DNA of 64,000 nucleotides, taken from assembly GCF_000143415.4 (NCBI RefSeq), contig NW_003314277.1:1407609-1471608 (forward strand). The letters are read 5' to 3'. Numbering within the stretch: the first letter of the stretch is position 1; each line of letters opens with the position of its first letter. Shown in pieces: positions 36,043 to 47,390 of the stretch. Made by a program: the position numbers and the translations under genes. A model generated the notes under the pieces. The model searched no databases, was not told the origin of the DNA, and saw only the letters and a list, made by a program, of their open reading frames with translations. The DNA is from Selaginella moellendorffii. Lineage: Eukaryota > Streptophyta > Lycopodiopsida > Selaginellales > Selaginellaceae.

Positions 36043-38469
36043 ATGGTGGATAGTGCTTCTCGACCAGGCGGAGGGATTCGCCTCTATGATCGCGCCCAAG
36101 AACAGGGACGGCGGCCCACTACCAGCGTCGTGATCGCAGCGCTCCAGGAGTGTGGGAGATCGAAAGACCTGGCAGTGGGGAGGCGAATTCACGCGGGCAT
36201 TGCTCAGATCGGCCTCGACGCCACGGATGTTTACATCGCCAACACGCTCATCGCAATGTACTCCAAATGCGGGAGTTTGGTCGATGCGCGCGCGGTCTTC
36301 GATCGATTGGATCACCGCCGCACGGCTGTCTCATGGAACACGTTGATCCAGGGCTATGTCGACGCCAATCTCGGCGACATAGCGCTGGATCTCTTCGATC
36401 GCATGGATTGCGCGCCGGGGATTGTGTCCTACCTCGCGGCTGCCAGGGCGTGCGCCAGCGCCGCCGCCAGGGAGGAACCGCAAGAAATCGATGGAAATAT
36501 CGTCAGAGCTCATTCCCTACGGAGCGGCAGAGAGATCCATCGCCGGGCCTGGCGAGAGGGCCACCGATCCAGCAGATTCCTCGCGAATTCGCTGCTCACG
36601 ATGTACGCCAAATGCGGGAGCTTGATCGATGCTCGAGCGGTGTTTGACGAGATTGCAAGCGCGGGAGAGATTGTGGCGTGGAACGCGATGATCTTCGGCT
36701 ATGGCGAGGCCGGCCATGGCGCTGAGGCGCTGCGATTGTTCTCCACGATGCAGCAGGAGGGATTCGTCCCGGACAAGGTCACGTTCCTGGCTGCGATCAA
36801 AGCTTGCTCTTCCTCGCTTCGATCAGGGCCAAAGCTCCAGTGGTTCTTGCTACGAGGTCGCGCGATCCATTCCATGGTCGCCACGCTTGGCTATGGCCGC
36901 GATGTGGTCATCTCGAATGCCCTGATTTCTATGTACTCGCGCTGTGGCAGCGTTGCCGATGCCCGCCGAGTCTTCGATCAAATCGATTCTCCCAGTCTCG
37001 TGTCTTGGAATTCGATCATCGCGGCCTATGCCGATGCCAGCGATGGAGCCATGGCGCTGGAATTTCTCTCGAGGATGGAGGAGAGTGGCTGCGATCCCGA
37101 CAGCGTCACATTCCTCGCAGCTCTCAAGGCTTGCTCGACCCCGATCGAAGAACAAGGAAGAGATCTTCTCGAGAAGGGGCGAGCTCTTCACACGGCGCTT
37201 GCGAGCCGGGGATTCCATCGCGATCCCTTCGTTGCCAATGCGCTGGTAACGATGTACTCACGGCGCGGCAGCCTGGGCGACGCTCGATCGGTGTTTGAGA
37301 CGATCGAGAAGCCCTCGATCGTGTCCTGGAACGCGATCATCCAGGGTTACGTGGAGAGTGGCGACGCAGCGGTGGCGCTGGATCTGTTCTCTCAGATGCC
37401 ACATTCGATCGATCCGGACGCTGTGACCTTCTTGGCGGCAATCAAGGCGTGTTCTTCCCTGGCCGCGCAAGAACAAGGGCAAAATCTCGGCGGCACGCCA
37501 GTGAAGATCCAGAGCCTGGCCAGGGGGAGAGAGATCCATCGACGGGCCACCGCAAAGAATGTAGAACGCGAGATTGCAGTGGCGAATTCCTTCGTTGCGA
37601 TGTATGCGAGATGTGGATCCATGGCCGATGCTCGCAGTGTGTTCGATCGAATGGAGGCGCGATCGCGCACCGCTGTCTCGTGGACAGCGCTCATGGCAGG
37701 ATACAACGATGCCGGCGAGCCCGATCGAGCGCTGGAGTGCTTCGAGCGCATGATCCAGGAGGATCGGTGCAATCCGGATGGAGTGGCGCTCGCGGCAGTG
37801 ATCAAGGCGTGTGGGAGCTTGGGCGCGCTAGAGATCGGCCGGAAGATCCACTCACAGTTCTCCTCCATGGTATCCCCCAAGAACCCTAACAACGAACTCT
37901 CGATACTGGCCAATTCCATTGTGGATTTCTATGGCAAATGCGGGAGCATGGACGAGGCACGCGCGGCGTTTGATTCGATCGAGAGCGCGCGCAGGGACGT
38001 CGTGACCTGGAACTGTCTCATCGCGGGCTACAGCCGCGCCGGCGATTTCCAGCAAGCTTTTGATCTCCTGGAGAGGATGATGCAAGGGGAGGAGCGATTG
38101 CGGCCCAATGGCGTGACGATTCTCAGCATCCTCAGCGTGTGCGCTCGCGCCGGGCTGGTGGATCGAGGGCGAGAGGTGTTCTCCCGCGCCGCCAGCTCTG
38201 GCTATGGCAGCGGCGTGGCGCTGCGGCTGGAGCATTACACCGTGATGGTGGATCTACTGGGGCGGAGCAATCAGCTGGAAGAGGCGGTGGGATTGATCCG
38301 GGGCATGCCGTGGGAGGCCAATGCCAAGATCTGGATGACGCTGCTGGATGCGTGCGCGAAGTGGAGGAATCCGGGGATCGCAAAGCTCGCCTTCGACTCC
38401 GTCATAGAGATCGATCGAAACAACGCTGCCGCTCACGTTCTCATCGCTAGCATCTGCGAGTCTGTGTAA
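36043..38469 (+). CDS. Pentatricopeptide repeat protein, PLS class with E-like end
   Basis: Intronless, 808 residues from the first ATG at 36043 (the frame is open six bases further upstream, without an ATG). It is built of repeated PLS units: each P-S block shows NTLIAMYSKCGSLVDARAVFD, VSWNTLIQGYVDA and VTFLAAIKACSS-type motifs, with L motifs containing GRxIH. Roughly six such rounds span residues 30-720. The end (EHYTVMVDLLGRSNQLEEA, then AKIWMTLLDACAKWRN, AAHVLIASICESV) is an E1-type extension; no DYW deaminase follows. PLS proteins bind organellar RNA for C-to-U editing, with deaminase supplied in trans when DYW is missing; that role is inferred. I see no obvious transit peptide. Intronless PPR genes are common in Selaginella. 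Confidence 0.92.
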   Translation: MVDSASRPGGGIRLYDRAQEQGRRPTTSVVIAALQECGRSKDLAVGRRIHAGIAQIGLDATDVYIANTLIAMYSKCGSLVDARAVFDRLDHRRTAVSWNTLIQGYVDANLGDIALDLFDRMDCAPGIVSYLAAARACASAAAREEPQEIDGNIVRAHSLRSGREIHRRAWREGHRSSRFLANSLLTMYAKCGSLIDARAVFDEIASAGEIVAWNAMIFGYGEAGHGAEALRLFSTMQQEGFVPDKVTFLAAIKACSSSLRSGPKLQWFLLRGRAIHSMVATLGYGRDVVISNALISMYSRCGSVADARRVFDQIDSPSLVSWNSIIAAYADASDGAMALEFLSRMEESGCDPDSVTFLAALKACSTPIEEQGRDLLEKGRALHTALASRGFHRDPFVANALVTMYSRRGSLGDARSVFETIEKPSIVSWNAIIQGYVESGDAAVALDLFSQMPHSIDPDAVTFLAAIKACSSLAAQEQGQNLGGTPVKIQSLARGREIHRRATAKNVEREIAVANSFVAMYARCGSMADARSVFDRMEARSRTAVSWTALMAGYNDAGEPDRALECFERMIQEDRCNPDGVALAAVIKACGSLGALEIGRKIHSQFSSMVSPKNPNNELSILANSIVDFYGKCGSMDEARAAFDSIESARRDVVTWNCLIAGYSRAGDFQQAFDLLERMMQGEERLRPNGVTILSILSVCARAGLVDRGREVFSRAASSGYGSGVALRLEHYTVMVDLLGRSNQLEEAVGLIRGMPWEANAKIWMTLLDACAKWRNPGIAKLAFDSVIEIDRNNAAAHVLIASICESV

Positions 38470-41400
38470 TAGAAATGGTTTTCCAAAAAATATGAATTCT
38501 TGTTTTAACTTGAATGATAGATGGCATGAATGCTATTTAGAATTATCTTTGCCATGTTGTTTGCATTTTTCTAGTCCTCACACTCCTTTTCACACTTCCT
38601 TGAGTTAGTCGTGCTGATGTTTGCTACTTGTATAGTGTATTTTTACGTGCCAGCCTCCATAAACATTTGTCTTTGTTGAGATGCATTCATTTCAGATGCA
38701 AATTGTTACTATGGTCTTCATTTTGATCTCATTGTTTCGGTGAGAGTATATCTCTACATCTTTGAGCCATAAGGTGCTACTATGTTGATTTTTTACAGGT
38801 ACTATACACTTTGTAGTCTGATTGCGTATAGTCTTACTTGCAACTCATTTTCATGTTTGAGCCTCCTGTTCTCTTTTGCCACATCAAAACTTGTGTGGCA
38901 AAGGAAACAAGAAAATATAGTAGGACTGGAAACGACAGTGTGACTAAGGGCCAAGTTCATAGGCCCAAAGTATTAGCAAGCAAAAATTTATAAGTGTAGG
39001 GAATTTCATCTTGCATGTGTGAACATGAATTTCATTTAAACATATTTATTTCAATCTAAAATAAAATCATTTATAAACATCAATTTCATCATGATCATAA
39101 ATTTAGTTTCACATTACCCAGGTTATAATTGAAACATAGTGATATTTTGTTTTGTTTCTTTTTATTTGATATCCAAAAATTTATTTTGCCTCACTTCTTA
39201 TTAATTTCAATTTCAGTACTATAGTTCTAAATAGCTACAGATGATTTCAAGAGTCTAATCAACATTTTCAACTATGATCATAAGTATTTTTCTCTAAAAC
39301 TTTCACATCCGAAGCCATAATTTTTAACCTTTTTAAATTATCATGTGAAAGTTCTATTGAAAATCTCTAGAACATCACAAGAGGAAAATCAAACACTTAA
39401 CTTTGCTAGAGCTAACCTGAGACAAGGGACAAGTCATAAGCTATAAACCAAACCAAAGAATAAGCCTTTTATACACTTATAAAATTTTGCTTATTGTAAA
39501 GTGGGGCCATGACTAATACATATGAACTCTTGGCCACACTATCTTTTCTTGCTTTACCATATTTACTTGTCTCTTTTGCCACACTTTACAAGAAGCAAAA
39601 GAGAATGAAATTTAATAAAAAGCTATGTTTGAACTCCTTCCAGTAGCTTTGTTTAGCAAATTATATATTTTATCACCAATTGTGCTCCCTTTGTACCAAA
39701 ACTTGTGTAGTGCATATTATTTCTCTCCCTTTAAACCAACTAAAAAAGGGGAAATTGCTTGATGAGAGAGCCCTTAGTGATTATTTTATCCTCATTTATC
39801 CCTTAAGGTTTTAAGGATGCACGGTAATAGTATATCCAAATCTTATCCCATGATCACATGCACTACAACTTGTTTTTTATATCTAAGCCAAAGACCAAAA
39901 TTTTTAGGTTGATTTAAAGACTTGAGCTGTCTTGCGTTTCACGCTCAAAACAATTAAAACAATCAAGATTTGATTGGGCTCTTGCCTTACTTAACAAGAA
40001 TTTAGTTATGATGTCCCTAAAAGTTTTGGTTGATGCTTTCGCATGTGTAAGATCTTTGATAGAAAAAAAAAAGGATAAGTTTTGTGGGGAATGCTTATTA
40101 TCAATAGAAAGTTTTCTTTTAATTTCTTATAAAAGGATTCACAACATGGCATATCATTGGACAGAAAAACCTTCTTTCTTGGTATATTCTTCATTTAGAT
40201 TTAAATATGGAGTGTAAACTCAATTGCGTATAGGGGCTCAATTTGGAATTAGTTCGTGTTCAAGAGTATTATATAGATCTTCCATTTGCAATAAGATTTT
40301 GGAAACTCCCACTTTATATTCAAATATGTAGTTTCATTTTTATATATATTCTATGAAATCTATACCAATGAGATGAATCCTCTTGCTAGAGAAGCCTTCT
40401 AGAAGATTGCCCAAAAATAAAATAGCAAGAGCAAACAAATGCAAAAATGATTTTGAAGTGAAATATTTACTTAAGCTCCCGTTCTTTAGGCTTGAAAATT
40501 ATTTTTAGGAAGTTTTCTATGGTTGTTTTTTTTTATTCTTTTGAGTTTATGCAAGTTCCAAATATTAATATATTCCTTAAACCTTGTAGAGAATTTTGAA
40601 ATGAAAACCTTTAAGAAGTTGTGCAAGTTCAATATGTTGCACAGATAAAATATGTCCTCCATCTCAAGCTTCTGAAGAAATTACTTGTAAAACCACTTAT
40701 ATACAAAGAACAAAGATAAAGTAGAAAAAAAAACTAATAAAAATAACAATGGACTTTATCTTGTTCATAGTTCTTACGAAAGAGTGTTCATTTTCCTAAA
40801 TGTTGTCTATATCCTTTCAATTAATAGAGACTTTTGTTAGATTTGAATTGGAGAAGTGAACTTTCAATCTGGGGAGTATCAAACATAGCATTCTAAATTG
40901 TTTTATAGCTCTAGCATATATTTCATAGACAATGTTGCCCCTCATTTTTGTACACAACTCTACAGCTATGATAAAAATGTAAAAAATTGTTAATTATTGC
41001 GTGAACCCAAAGGTGTAAACTTCCACGAATCTAAAAATAATGTAAGCTATAAAATCTAAAGAATCTATAAATGAAATATAGAACTTGTGCATGCATAGGA
41101 TTGTATTAATAGCTTGCCAAAAGCACATTTTATAATGTGTAGGAACAATAGTTTCCAATCACACATTTTAGTTGCCAACCTCAATCCCTACTCATCTAAG
41201 CAAATTATAAACATTCTTCACTCCCCACTTTGCTCCCCCTACTTCCAAGGGCATGAGCTCCTACAAGTTAGTTGTTATTTTTTACTCATCCTTCATGACA
41301 AATACTCCATGCCATCTATAACTTTGCAACACAGTGTGATGTGTAGTCCCAAGAGCCTTAGTGATCTATTTTATGCTCTAATTTTGTAGTAAATAGTGTC

Positions 41401-42707
41401 TCACAAATTCAAGTAGCTTCTTCTTAGTTTTCAACCCATTCAAAGAAGCAAAATAAAGAACATCAATAAAATTAACTTTGCTATCTTGACAACACTCCCA
41501 CTTTGTTTATTATCCCAAATGGTTATTAAATTGCTATTACAATCCTTTGACCCTAAGCTACTGTTATAGAGCTGTGTGAACTACCTTCTATATTAGACAT
41601 ACCAAGATATAAGTGTCAGCAAATGCGCCCCATTGTGGAAAATGAAGCTATAGGAAGGCACTGGCATTGGCGTTAGTGCAAACACCAACATTGGCAATGC
41701 TCCTCACTACTTGTCCTGTTGTCTATGGAAAAAAAAACTACTAAAAGAATGGGCAGTTGCTTGTAGTGACTTTTAGTCCTTAATCACCATCACTCTACAA
41801 TTTTCATAGTCTCTTTTTCCTCCATTCTCTAAAGAGATGGATGTAGCACTACGCCTTATTTAATAGAATAATGGTTAGCATCTTAGAAAACACCACTCAT
41901 GCTTTCTAGAACACCAAACCAAGATATCACCATGTGTCATCAAAGGGATTTATTGTAGAATAAGTCCCAAAAGGTAGTAAAGTAAGAATAATAGGTTGAT
42001 TTTGAAATTTTCCCTCATAAAATAGCTCTAGAATTTGAATTGCTCACCTTTAAATCAATTATCACCTCAAAACTACTCACTTTTTTTCTAGTTCATTTCT
42101 ATTTATCTGCAATTACCAACATTATGTTAACAAGCTGTCCAAGCCTATTACTGCCAGTAAAATGGCAACTTAGTATAAGCTTGGATGAAACACATAGTGA
42201 TATTATAGGTATATGTTCTCATAACATATGCAACCTATGATTGTTATCAGATATAATATTTTTTGACAAACAATTACTACATCCAAAATCCACCACTATT
42301 ACTACATCTGATGGAGATGGAGAAGCAAAGGAGGAGAAAGAAATAGCAACACTTTGAATTTCCCATAACCAAGCACCATAGTGAGATCAATTATAAGTGC
42401 ATTGAGTAGCAATAATGCTTTCCTATATAGCCACCTCACTCCCAAACCACTCCTGCGTAGCTTGAGCAACTTCTTGGGTGGGTGGAGTGCATCCTCTTTG
42501 CCTTTGTTTTTATTATTTTATATAAATATTCTAATTATCCTACCAAAGGTGTATTCCCACAAAAAGTATGAGTGAATGGTCTCCAATATAAAAATTACTT
42601 TGTCATTTCCATTATTGAACAAAAATATTCATATTAAAATATAGAAAATAACAAATTCTATAGTACTTTAAAAGACCTCAAAATTACATCTATCAATAGA
42701 TATAGTA
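38470..42707. other. 4.2-kb AT-rich intergenic region
   Basis: The 3' flank of the PPR gene followed by AT-rich DNA. Open frames are short (under about 92 codons), differ in frame, and show no motif I recognise. Related words such as CTCTTTTGCCACA recur at about 38870 and 39570, so old repeat fragments may be present. No gene called. Confidence 0.45.
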
Positions 42708-43529
42708 ATGAATTCTCTTTATATTATATTGTGTTGTCTTCCAATATATGTTATAGCTAAACCAAAGTTTGGAAGACTTGGAATTCTAAATCTTCAAGAT
42801 ATAGCTAAAGTAGCTACAATATTTGGAAAATTAATATCAAAATTAAATAAAGAAGATCAATATTCTGCTGAATTTTCAGATGGTGAGCTAATTAGTACTT
42901 CTGCAGGAGTAATAGATTTAAGAATCAAAGTAATATATGAATGTTCAAATGAAGAAACTTTTAGAGGTAGTAGTTTAGTAGCTGGTTTTCAAAGGCTTTT
43001 CTATCCAAATATTAATGACTTACAACTTAATTGTCCTGCATCATTTGAAAATGAAAATACAGGATATTTTATACAATATAACTTAATTCAAGAATGGGTT
43101 TTTCCTAATAATTTACCAAAAATTTATAATAAAACTCTCACTTTGGTATGTTACCTTAAACAACATACATTATATAATCCACAAAAACTTTATCAAGATG
43201 AGTATTTAATTTCTCCTAATGGAAAAGTTATGTTAATGGTTACATCAAATTGTCAAATTGTTCTTTTCTTCCAAAATAAAAAGATATGGGAAACAGAAAG
43301 TTTTATAAATTATAATTATATTTGTGTATTGAAACTTCAAAATGATGGTAACCTTGTTTTATATAGTGATAAAAGAGTATTATGGGCAACTAATAAATAT
43401 TGTTCAAATCATCCTAATTGTATAATTTCCTCATATTTAACAATTAAAAACGATTGTAGTATAGTAATTTCCTTAGCACATTATCCAAACACTATTTGGT
43501 GGATATTATATAGAAAGTATTTATGCTAA
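42708..43529 (+). CDS. Secreted bulb-type (GNA-like) lectin, paralogue 2
   Basis: An intronless 273-residue protein with a signal peptide (MNSLYIILCCLPIYVIA). Residues about 140-265 are a B_lectin domain collinear with the lectin at 2524-3417: YLISPNGKVMLMVTSNCQIV, IWETES, then site two QNDGNLVLY (211-219), which keeps every consensus position, WATN, and site three KNDCSIVIS (247-255), which has lost the Gln, Asn and Tyr. PNTIWW closes the domain. The N-terminal 120 residues align only loosely with paralogue 1 (shared C-to-C spacing and an L-x-x-(A/G)-x-x-x-(L/I)-(Y/F) stretch) and match no family I know. It is AT-rich, as are its flanks, and transcribed opposite to paralogue 1. Binding of mannose-type glycans is family inference. 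Confidence 0.8.
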   Translation: MNSLYIILCCLPIYVIAKPKFGRLGILNLQDIAKVATIFGKLISKLNKEDQYSAEFSDGELISTSAGVIDLRIKVIYECSNEETFRGSSLVAGFQRLFYPNINDLQLNCPASFENENTGYFIQYNLIQEWVFPNNLPKIYNKTLTLVCYLKQHTLYNPQKLYQDEYLISPNGKVMLMVTSNCQIVLFFQNKKIWETESFINYNYICVLKLQNDGNLVLYSDKRVLWATNKYCSNHPNCIISSYLTIKNDCSIVISLAHYPNTIWWILYRKYLC

Positions 43530-43744
43530 TGTTAGATTAATACATCTATGTTCCAATAGTTTGGAGTTTGTCCATTTACAATCTATGCAATTTAAAAATA
43601 TCAATTGTTTGCTAAGAATTTATTCTATTTATTTTTAAATCAAATAATGAATACCTCTAAAATTCAAAATATTATTATCATTCTTATGAATTTCACCATA
43701 AGACAGAGAGTCTAGAACTTTAAAATGTTTGAATAGTGTTATGA

Positions 43745-43844
43745 NNNNNNNNNNNNNNNNNNNNNNNNNNNNNNNNNNNNNNNNNNNNNNNNNNNNNNNN
43801 NNNNNNNNNNNNNNNNNNNNNNNNNNNNNNNNNNNNNNNNNNNN
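43745..43844. other. Assembly gap (100 N)
   Basis: Exactly 100 N, the usual placeholder for a gap of unknown size. The LINE relic next to it may continue into it. Confidence 0.95.
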
Positions 43845-43879
43845 GTGCCGAGTTCCTTTTTTGTACTATATATATATAG

Positions 43880-44180
43880 TACAACAAAGATTGTCTTTTA
43901 TCTAATTTTTTTAAAAATATTTTTTATTATGATATATAGTTTGTTATGATCTGTCCAGTATGCTGGTGCTATCCATGCTTTTGTATATATTATATCTTTC
44001 ATCCATATATGATCTATTAGTTTCTTCTAATGTTTATGTATTTTATCCTTCTTTCTCCATTATTGTTTGAAGTGGTTTTGCTTCTTCTTTCTGATAGTCA
44101 ATATTGAAATCTCCTGTTTTTGGTTTCTTATTATCTATTTTTTGTATATAATTTTTATAAACATTTGTATATTTATTCCA
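43880..44180 (-). pseudogene. Non-LTR retrotransposon (LINE) endonuclease relic
   Basis: Minus-strand reading in one frame with two stops: NKKPKTGDFNIDYQ (the GDFN motif of AP-type endonucleases), then LIDHIWMKDIIY (the I-D-x-I-W motif) and AYWTDHNKLYI (the S/T-D-H motif). The order and spacing of GDFN, IDxIW and TDHN are those of the C-terminal half of LINE endonucleases. RT would lie toward the gap. Decayed. Confidence 0.55.
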
Positions 44181-44314
44181 GGTTTTCTATGTAAATTTAT
44201 TATCTGTAATTGCTTTTTATTTTTTCTAGTGATACAAATGACATTGCCATTGTTTTTGTTTTTAAATGTTCTACTTTTTCTGATTTATAGTCATTTGTAT
44301 GCAATATTGGGTTG

Positions 44315-44317
<3 letters not shown>

Positions 44318-44346
<29 letters not shown>
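44318..44346. repeat. (TA)n microsatellite
   Basis: About 14 uninterrupted TA units, producing the YIYIYI stretch in short spurious ORFs on both strands. Confidence 0.95.
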
Positions 44347-44351
<5 letters not shown>

Positions 44352-44861
44352 TATTAAAATATAAATCCTCATGTTTTTGTGTTCTTACTTCTTTCATACA
44401 TATTATATTATATCTGATGTTAATAAATTATGAATCACTCTTTATCTTCTTGATGTACAGTAATAGAAGTTTAAATATCTTGCACTGCCCTAGAATGTGC
44501 ACAGAACAAACTTGTCACTCGAGCCATATGGTGTGAAATATCTGTCACCTAGTCTCTAGCTCACCAATCCAAGCCACACTCAAAATGCTAGTAAGTAAAC
44601 AACAAAACACTCTTATACTCTAGAAATGCTATTAAACACAGAATCCCCAAAACACTGCTTCCCAATCTTATCCTTTAGCATGCGTTGTAATTGTGGTCTA
44701 ATCCATGTCATGCCCTAACCACCTCATATGAGATCATTCACGAGCTTGTGGAGTACACACTCTTGTAGAAATCAGTTGAAAGTGTAATTGGTACTCGATG
44801 ATCACCAAGCTAGAATGATTGATCCCGCAAAATCAAAACAAATAAGGTTTATAAACCCCAC

Positions 44862-44873
44862 ATTTTAGGGTTT
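44862..44873. promoter_or_regulatory. Telo-box-like motif upstream of TIC56-like gene
   Basis: TTTTAGGGTTTT, containing the AAACCCTA telo-box on the minus strand, lies about 10 bases before the start codon. Such boxes are frequent near starts of plant housekeeping genes. It contains the in-frame TAG (44866-44868) that sets the ATG at 44884 as the first possible start in this exon. Confidence 0.45.
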
Positions 44874-44883
44874 TGCGGCAGGG

Positions 44884-47058
44884 ATGGGCATTCCCATCCC
44901 CTTCTTCCGGCGTGGCGCTGGATCCGACGCCTCTCCGCCGCAGAGCAGGAGGAAGAAGAAGCCGCCGGCGACGCTGCGCGAGCTCGCCAACGAGACGATC
45001 GAGGAATGGAAGGCGCGGCACCCGATCCATCCCGACGACATGAAGCGCCGGATGGAGCGCTACCGCTGGGAGGTGAGGAACAGGCCGGATTACACCAAAT
45101 CTCCTGAGGTGGAAGAGGAGATGGCGCGCGTCAAGGATCCCTTCGCCCACGCCCTCAAGAAGATGAATCCCGAGGAGCGCGAGGAGGCGCTCAAGATGAA
45201 GGAGATTTGGGAGAATAGCTTCGAGTATAAGTTTGAGCAGCGGTGCTTGCAGCTGGAGAAGGAATGGACAGAGCTGGAGATGGAGAGGAACTCGACTCCG
45301 GCGAGAAAGGAGGATACCAAGATGTGGAGATCTTTGCCGCCAGTTCCTGGGCCGAGGGGGATCCCGCTGGTGAGGAAGGCGCTCAGCGGGGAGAATGAGG
45401 CTGCCGGAAGGATCATGGATTTTCTCAAGGAGCACTTGTTTGGGTTGTGGGGGTATCGCCAGCGGCCTTATCCTCCCGATCGTCCCATCGATGCGCAACA
45501 GGCCTTTGGATTCAAGTGGCTCCACAAGCGCTACGCGGACTGTAAGTTCTCGCTCTTCTTTCTCTGCGCTTGCTAGTTTTTCTTTTTCCTCTTGCTTGCT
45601 CTTGTTTTGAGTTCTTTGACCTTGCAAACGTTGAAAGGATCTTTAGTTACTGGATTCGTGATGTATGTCTGGGAGTCGTGTGTGAGTATTTTTCTGGGAG
45701 TCGTGCAAGTGATCTCTCAGTTTCTTTGTTAGATCGTCTCAGCGTTTTGCTTTCTGGAGTTTTTATCATGCGCTTTTCTTCCTTCTATTCTTACATTTTT
45801 TTTCCAGTCACAATGAGATACTTCGTGTTATTTGTATGAGAGTCGTGTGTAAGTGATCTCTAAGTTTCTTTGTTCGAGCATCTCAGCGTTTTGCTTATTG
45901 TGTTGCGAGTTTTTACCATGAATGATGTCCGCTCTTTTTACTCTAACATTTTCTTTTTGGTTTTCCAGTCACAATGAGGTCGGGAGGATGGTACTATAAG
46001 GATCGCCTTGGCAGGACAAGAGGTCCGATGGAGCTTGTCAACATGCAAACTGCATGGGCTGGTGGCCTGATCGACAAGAACACATTTATCTGGGGAGAGG
46101 ATATGGACGAATGGGCTCCAATTGGGATGGTTTATGGTCTCGAACGATGCATCAATCGCTGGGACAGTAAGTTATATCCTCCTTTTTCGTAGCTTTACAT
46201 TCATCTTTTATTGGATGCAGTCAAGATGGTTACTCTAGGATTGGCCCTGGTTTACAAGCTGTCTAGAGGCATTCCACTGACTACTCCGAGGAAAGGACAC
46301 GAGCCGAAGACTCTCCAGCAGCTCCAGAACGAGGCTCTCGAGGACCGTGAGCGGCAGAGGGCAGTGCTGAGGCTAAATGGAGGTGTTTGGCCTGGAGAGC
46401 GTGAGCCTACACACACTGTCTTCCTCTGGGCCGGTGGCTCTCAGCTCTCAGACCACTTAAACAGGTTTTCGGAAACAATGCCGGACAAATTCATTTCCTA
46501 CCACATGAGGTGAGCTTTTATTTGATTCGCGCCAAGTACAGTTGAAACGTTTTCTGTTGTCTTGCCACAGGAAGAAACTTATGAAGCTGTGTCCCGCTCT
46601 GCGGCCAAAGGATTTCATCAATATTGAGAAAGTTATGGACGCCTTGACTTACCAGGCTGATTGGTACCGAGAACCTCTAGGAACTTTTAACTCGCGACCA
46701 GATTTTGAAAAGGAGTGGTTCAAGGCAGTCAAGGTGAGATTTTTCTTCGGCTGTTGATTCTCTCATCGGTTCTTCTTTGTACTCCAGAATGAGTATCTCC
46801 GGACGATCGATGATGTGGAGTACTTCTTTAGCTCCATTGACAAGGCGCCAAATGTGAGGTTTCCAAGGAAACCTGGCGAAAAGCTCATTGTGGAGCCGAA
46901 GAAGAACGAGGGCGATGCTCAAGGTAATCTGGATTAAAAACTTTCCACCTTTTGCCTTCTCGGGAACTCACATAACGCCTTTCTTGGACAGACTGATTGA
47001 TCCATACACAGTGCTGCGAAGGGGGAAGAACAATCCATATCTCCGTCTGGTGTTTTAA
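44884..47058 (+). CDS. TIC56: TIC56-like protein of the chloroplast inner-envelope import complex
   Basis: Exons 44884-45541, 45969-46166, 46221-46509, 46571-46733 and 46788-46923, then 47012-47058 (496 residues). If the last intron is not removed the frame stops at 46935-46937 (485 residues). All borders are GT-AG and in frame. Exon 1 is rich in charged helix (KDPFAHALKKMNPEEREEAL) and includes FLKEHLFGLWGYRQRPYPPD. Exon 2 has the GYF-like segment GGWYYKDRLGRTRGPMELVN and FIWGEDMDEWAPIGMVYGLE, which I recognise from plant TIC56. TIC56 is a subunit of the 1-MDa TIC complex with TIC214, TIC100 and TIC20; that is family knowledge. The N-terminus (MGIPIPFFRRGAGSDASPPQ) is short for a transit peptide, and an in-frame stop lies 15 bases upstream, so an upstream coding exon would be needed for a longer one. 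Confidence 0.85.
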
Positions 47059-47359
47059 TGGCGGGAGCTCTTCGACGAAAAACGGCTTGTGCAAGATCTG
47101 GCAGCCCTTTAAATTCTGGATGCGATCGTTACTGGCTGGCTGCATTCCAGATAAGTGGATATCTTTTTTATAATCCTCGTATCAATCTGTCTGTTCTTGA
47201 GGCAGGCATTCTCCCTTGAAATCCACGAGAGAAAAGAGTGACCTCCCACGATCTTGCAAGAATCAACGGCCTGTGGCCCGCCACGTCCGGTGCCACCGCA
47301 TCGGGACCGTTGGTTTGCTATTTGCTATAGCGGTGGGCACTTGGAAAGGAGGGTCCTTT

Positions 47360-47390
<31 letters not shown>

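Larger units (their letters stand above)
43530..44883. other. AT-rich spacer with gap, LINE relic and microsatellite
   Basis: 3' flank of the lectin, the assembly gap, a LINE endonuclease relic and a TA repeat, then from about 44450 the upstream region of the TIC56-like gene. No other gene recognised. Confidence 0.5.

Noticed and set aside
36150-38450. Numerous ORFs of 60-175 codons in other frames of the PPR gene, both strands
   Set aside because: Shadows of a GC-rich coding sequence; only the 808-residue frame carries repeat motifs.
41114-41389. 91-codon ORF and its antisense as a Copia integrase relic
   Set aside because: I could not find any integrase or RT motif in either strand; the similarity was not convincing.
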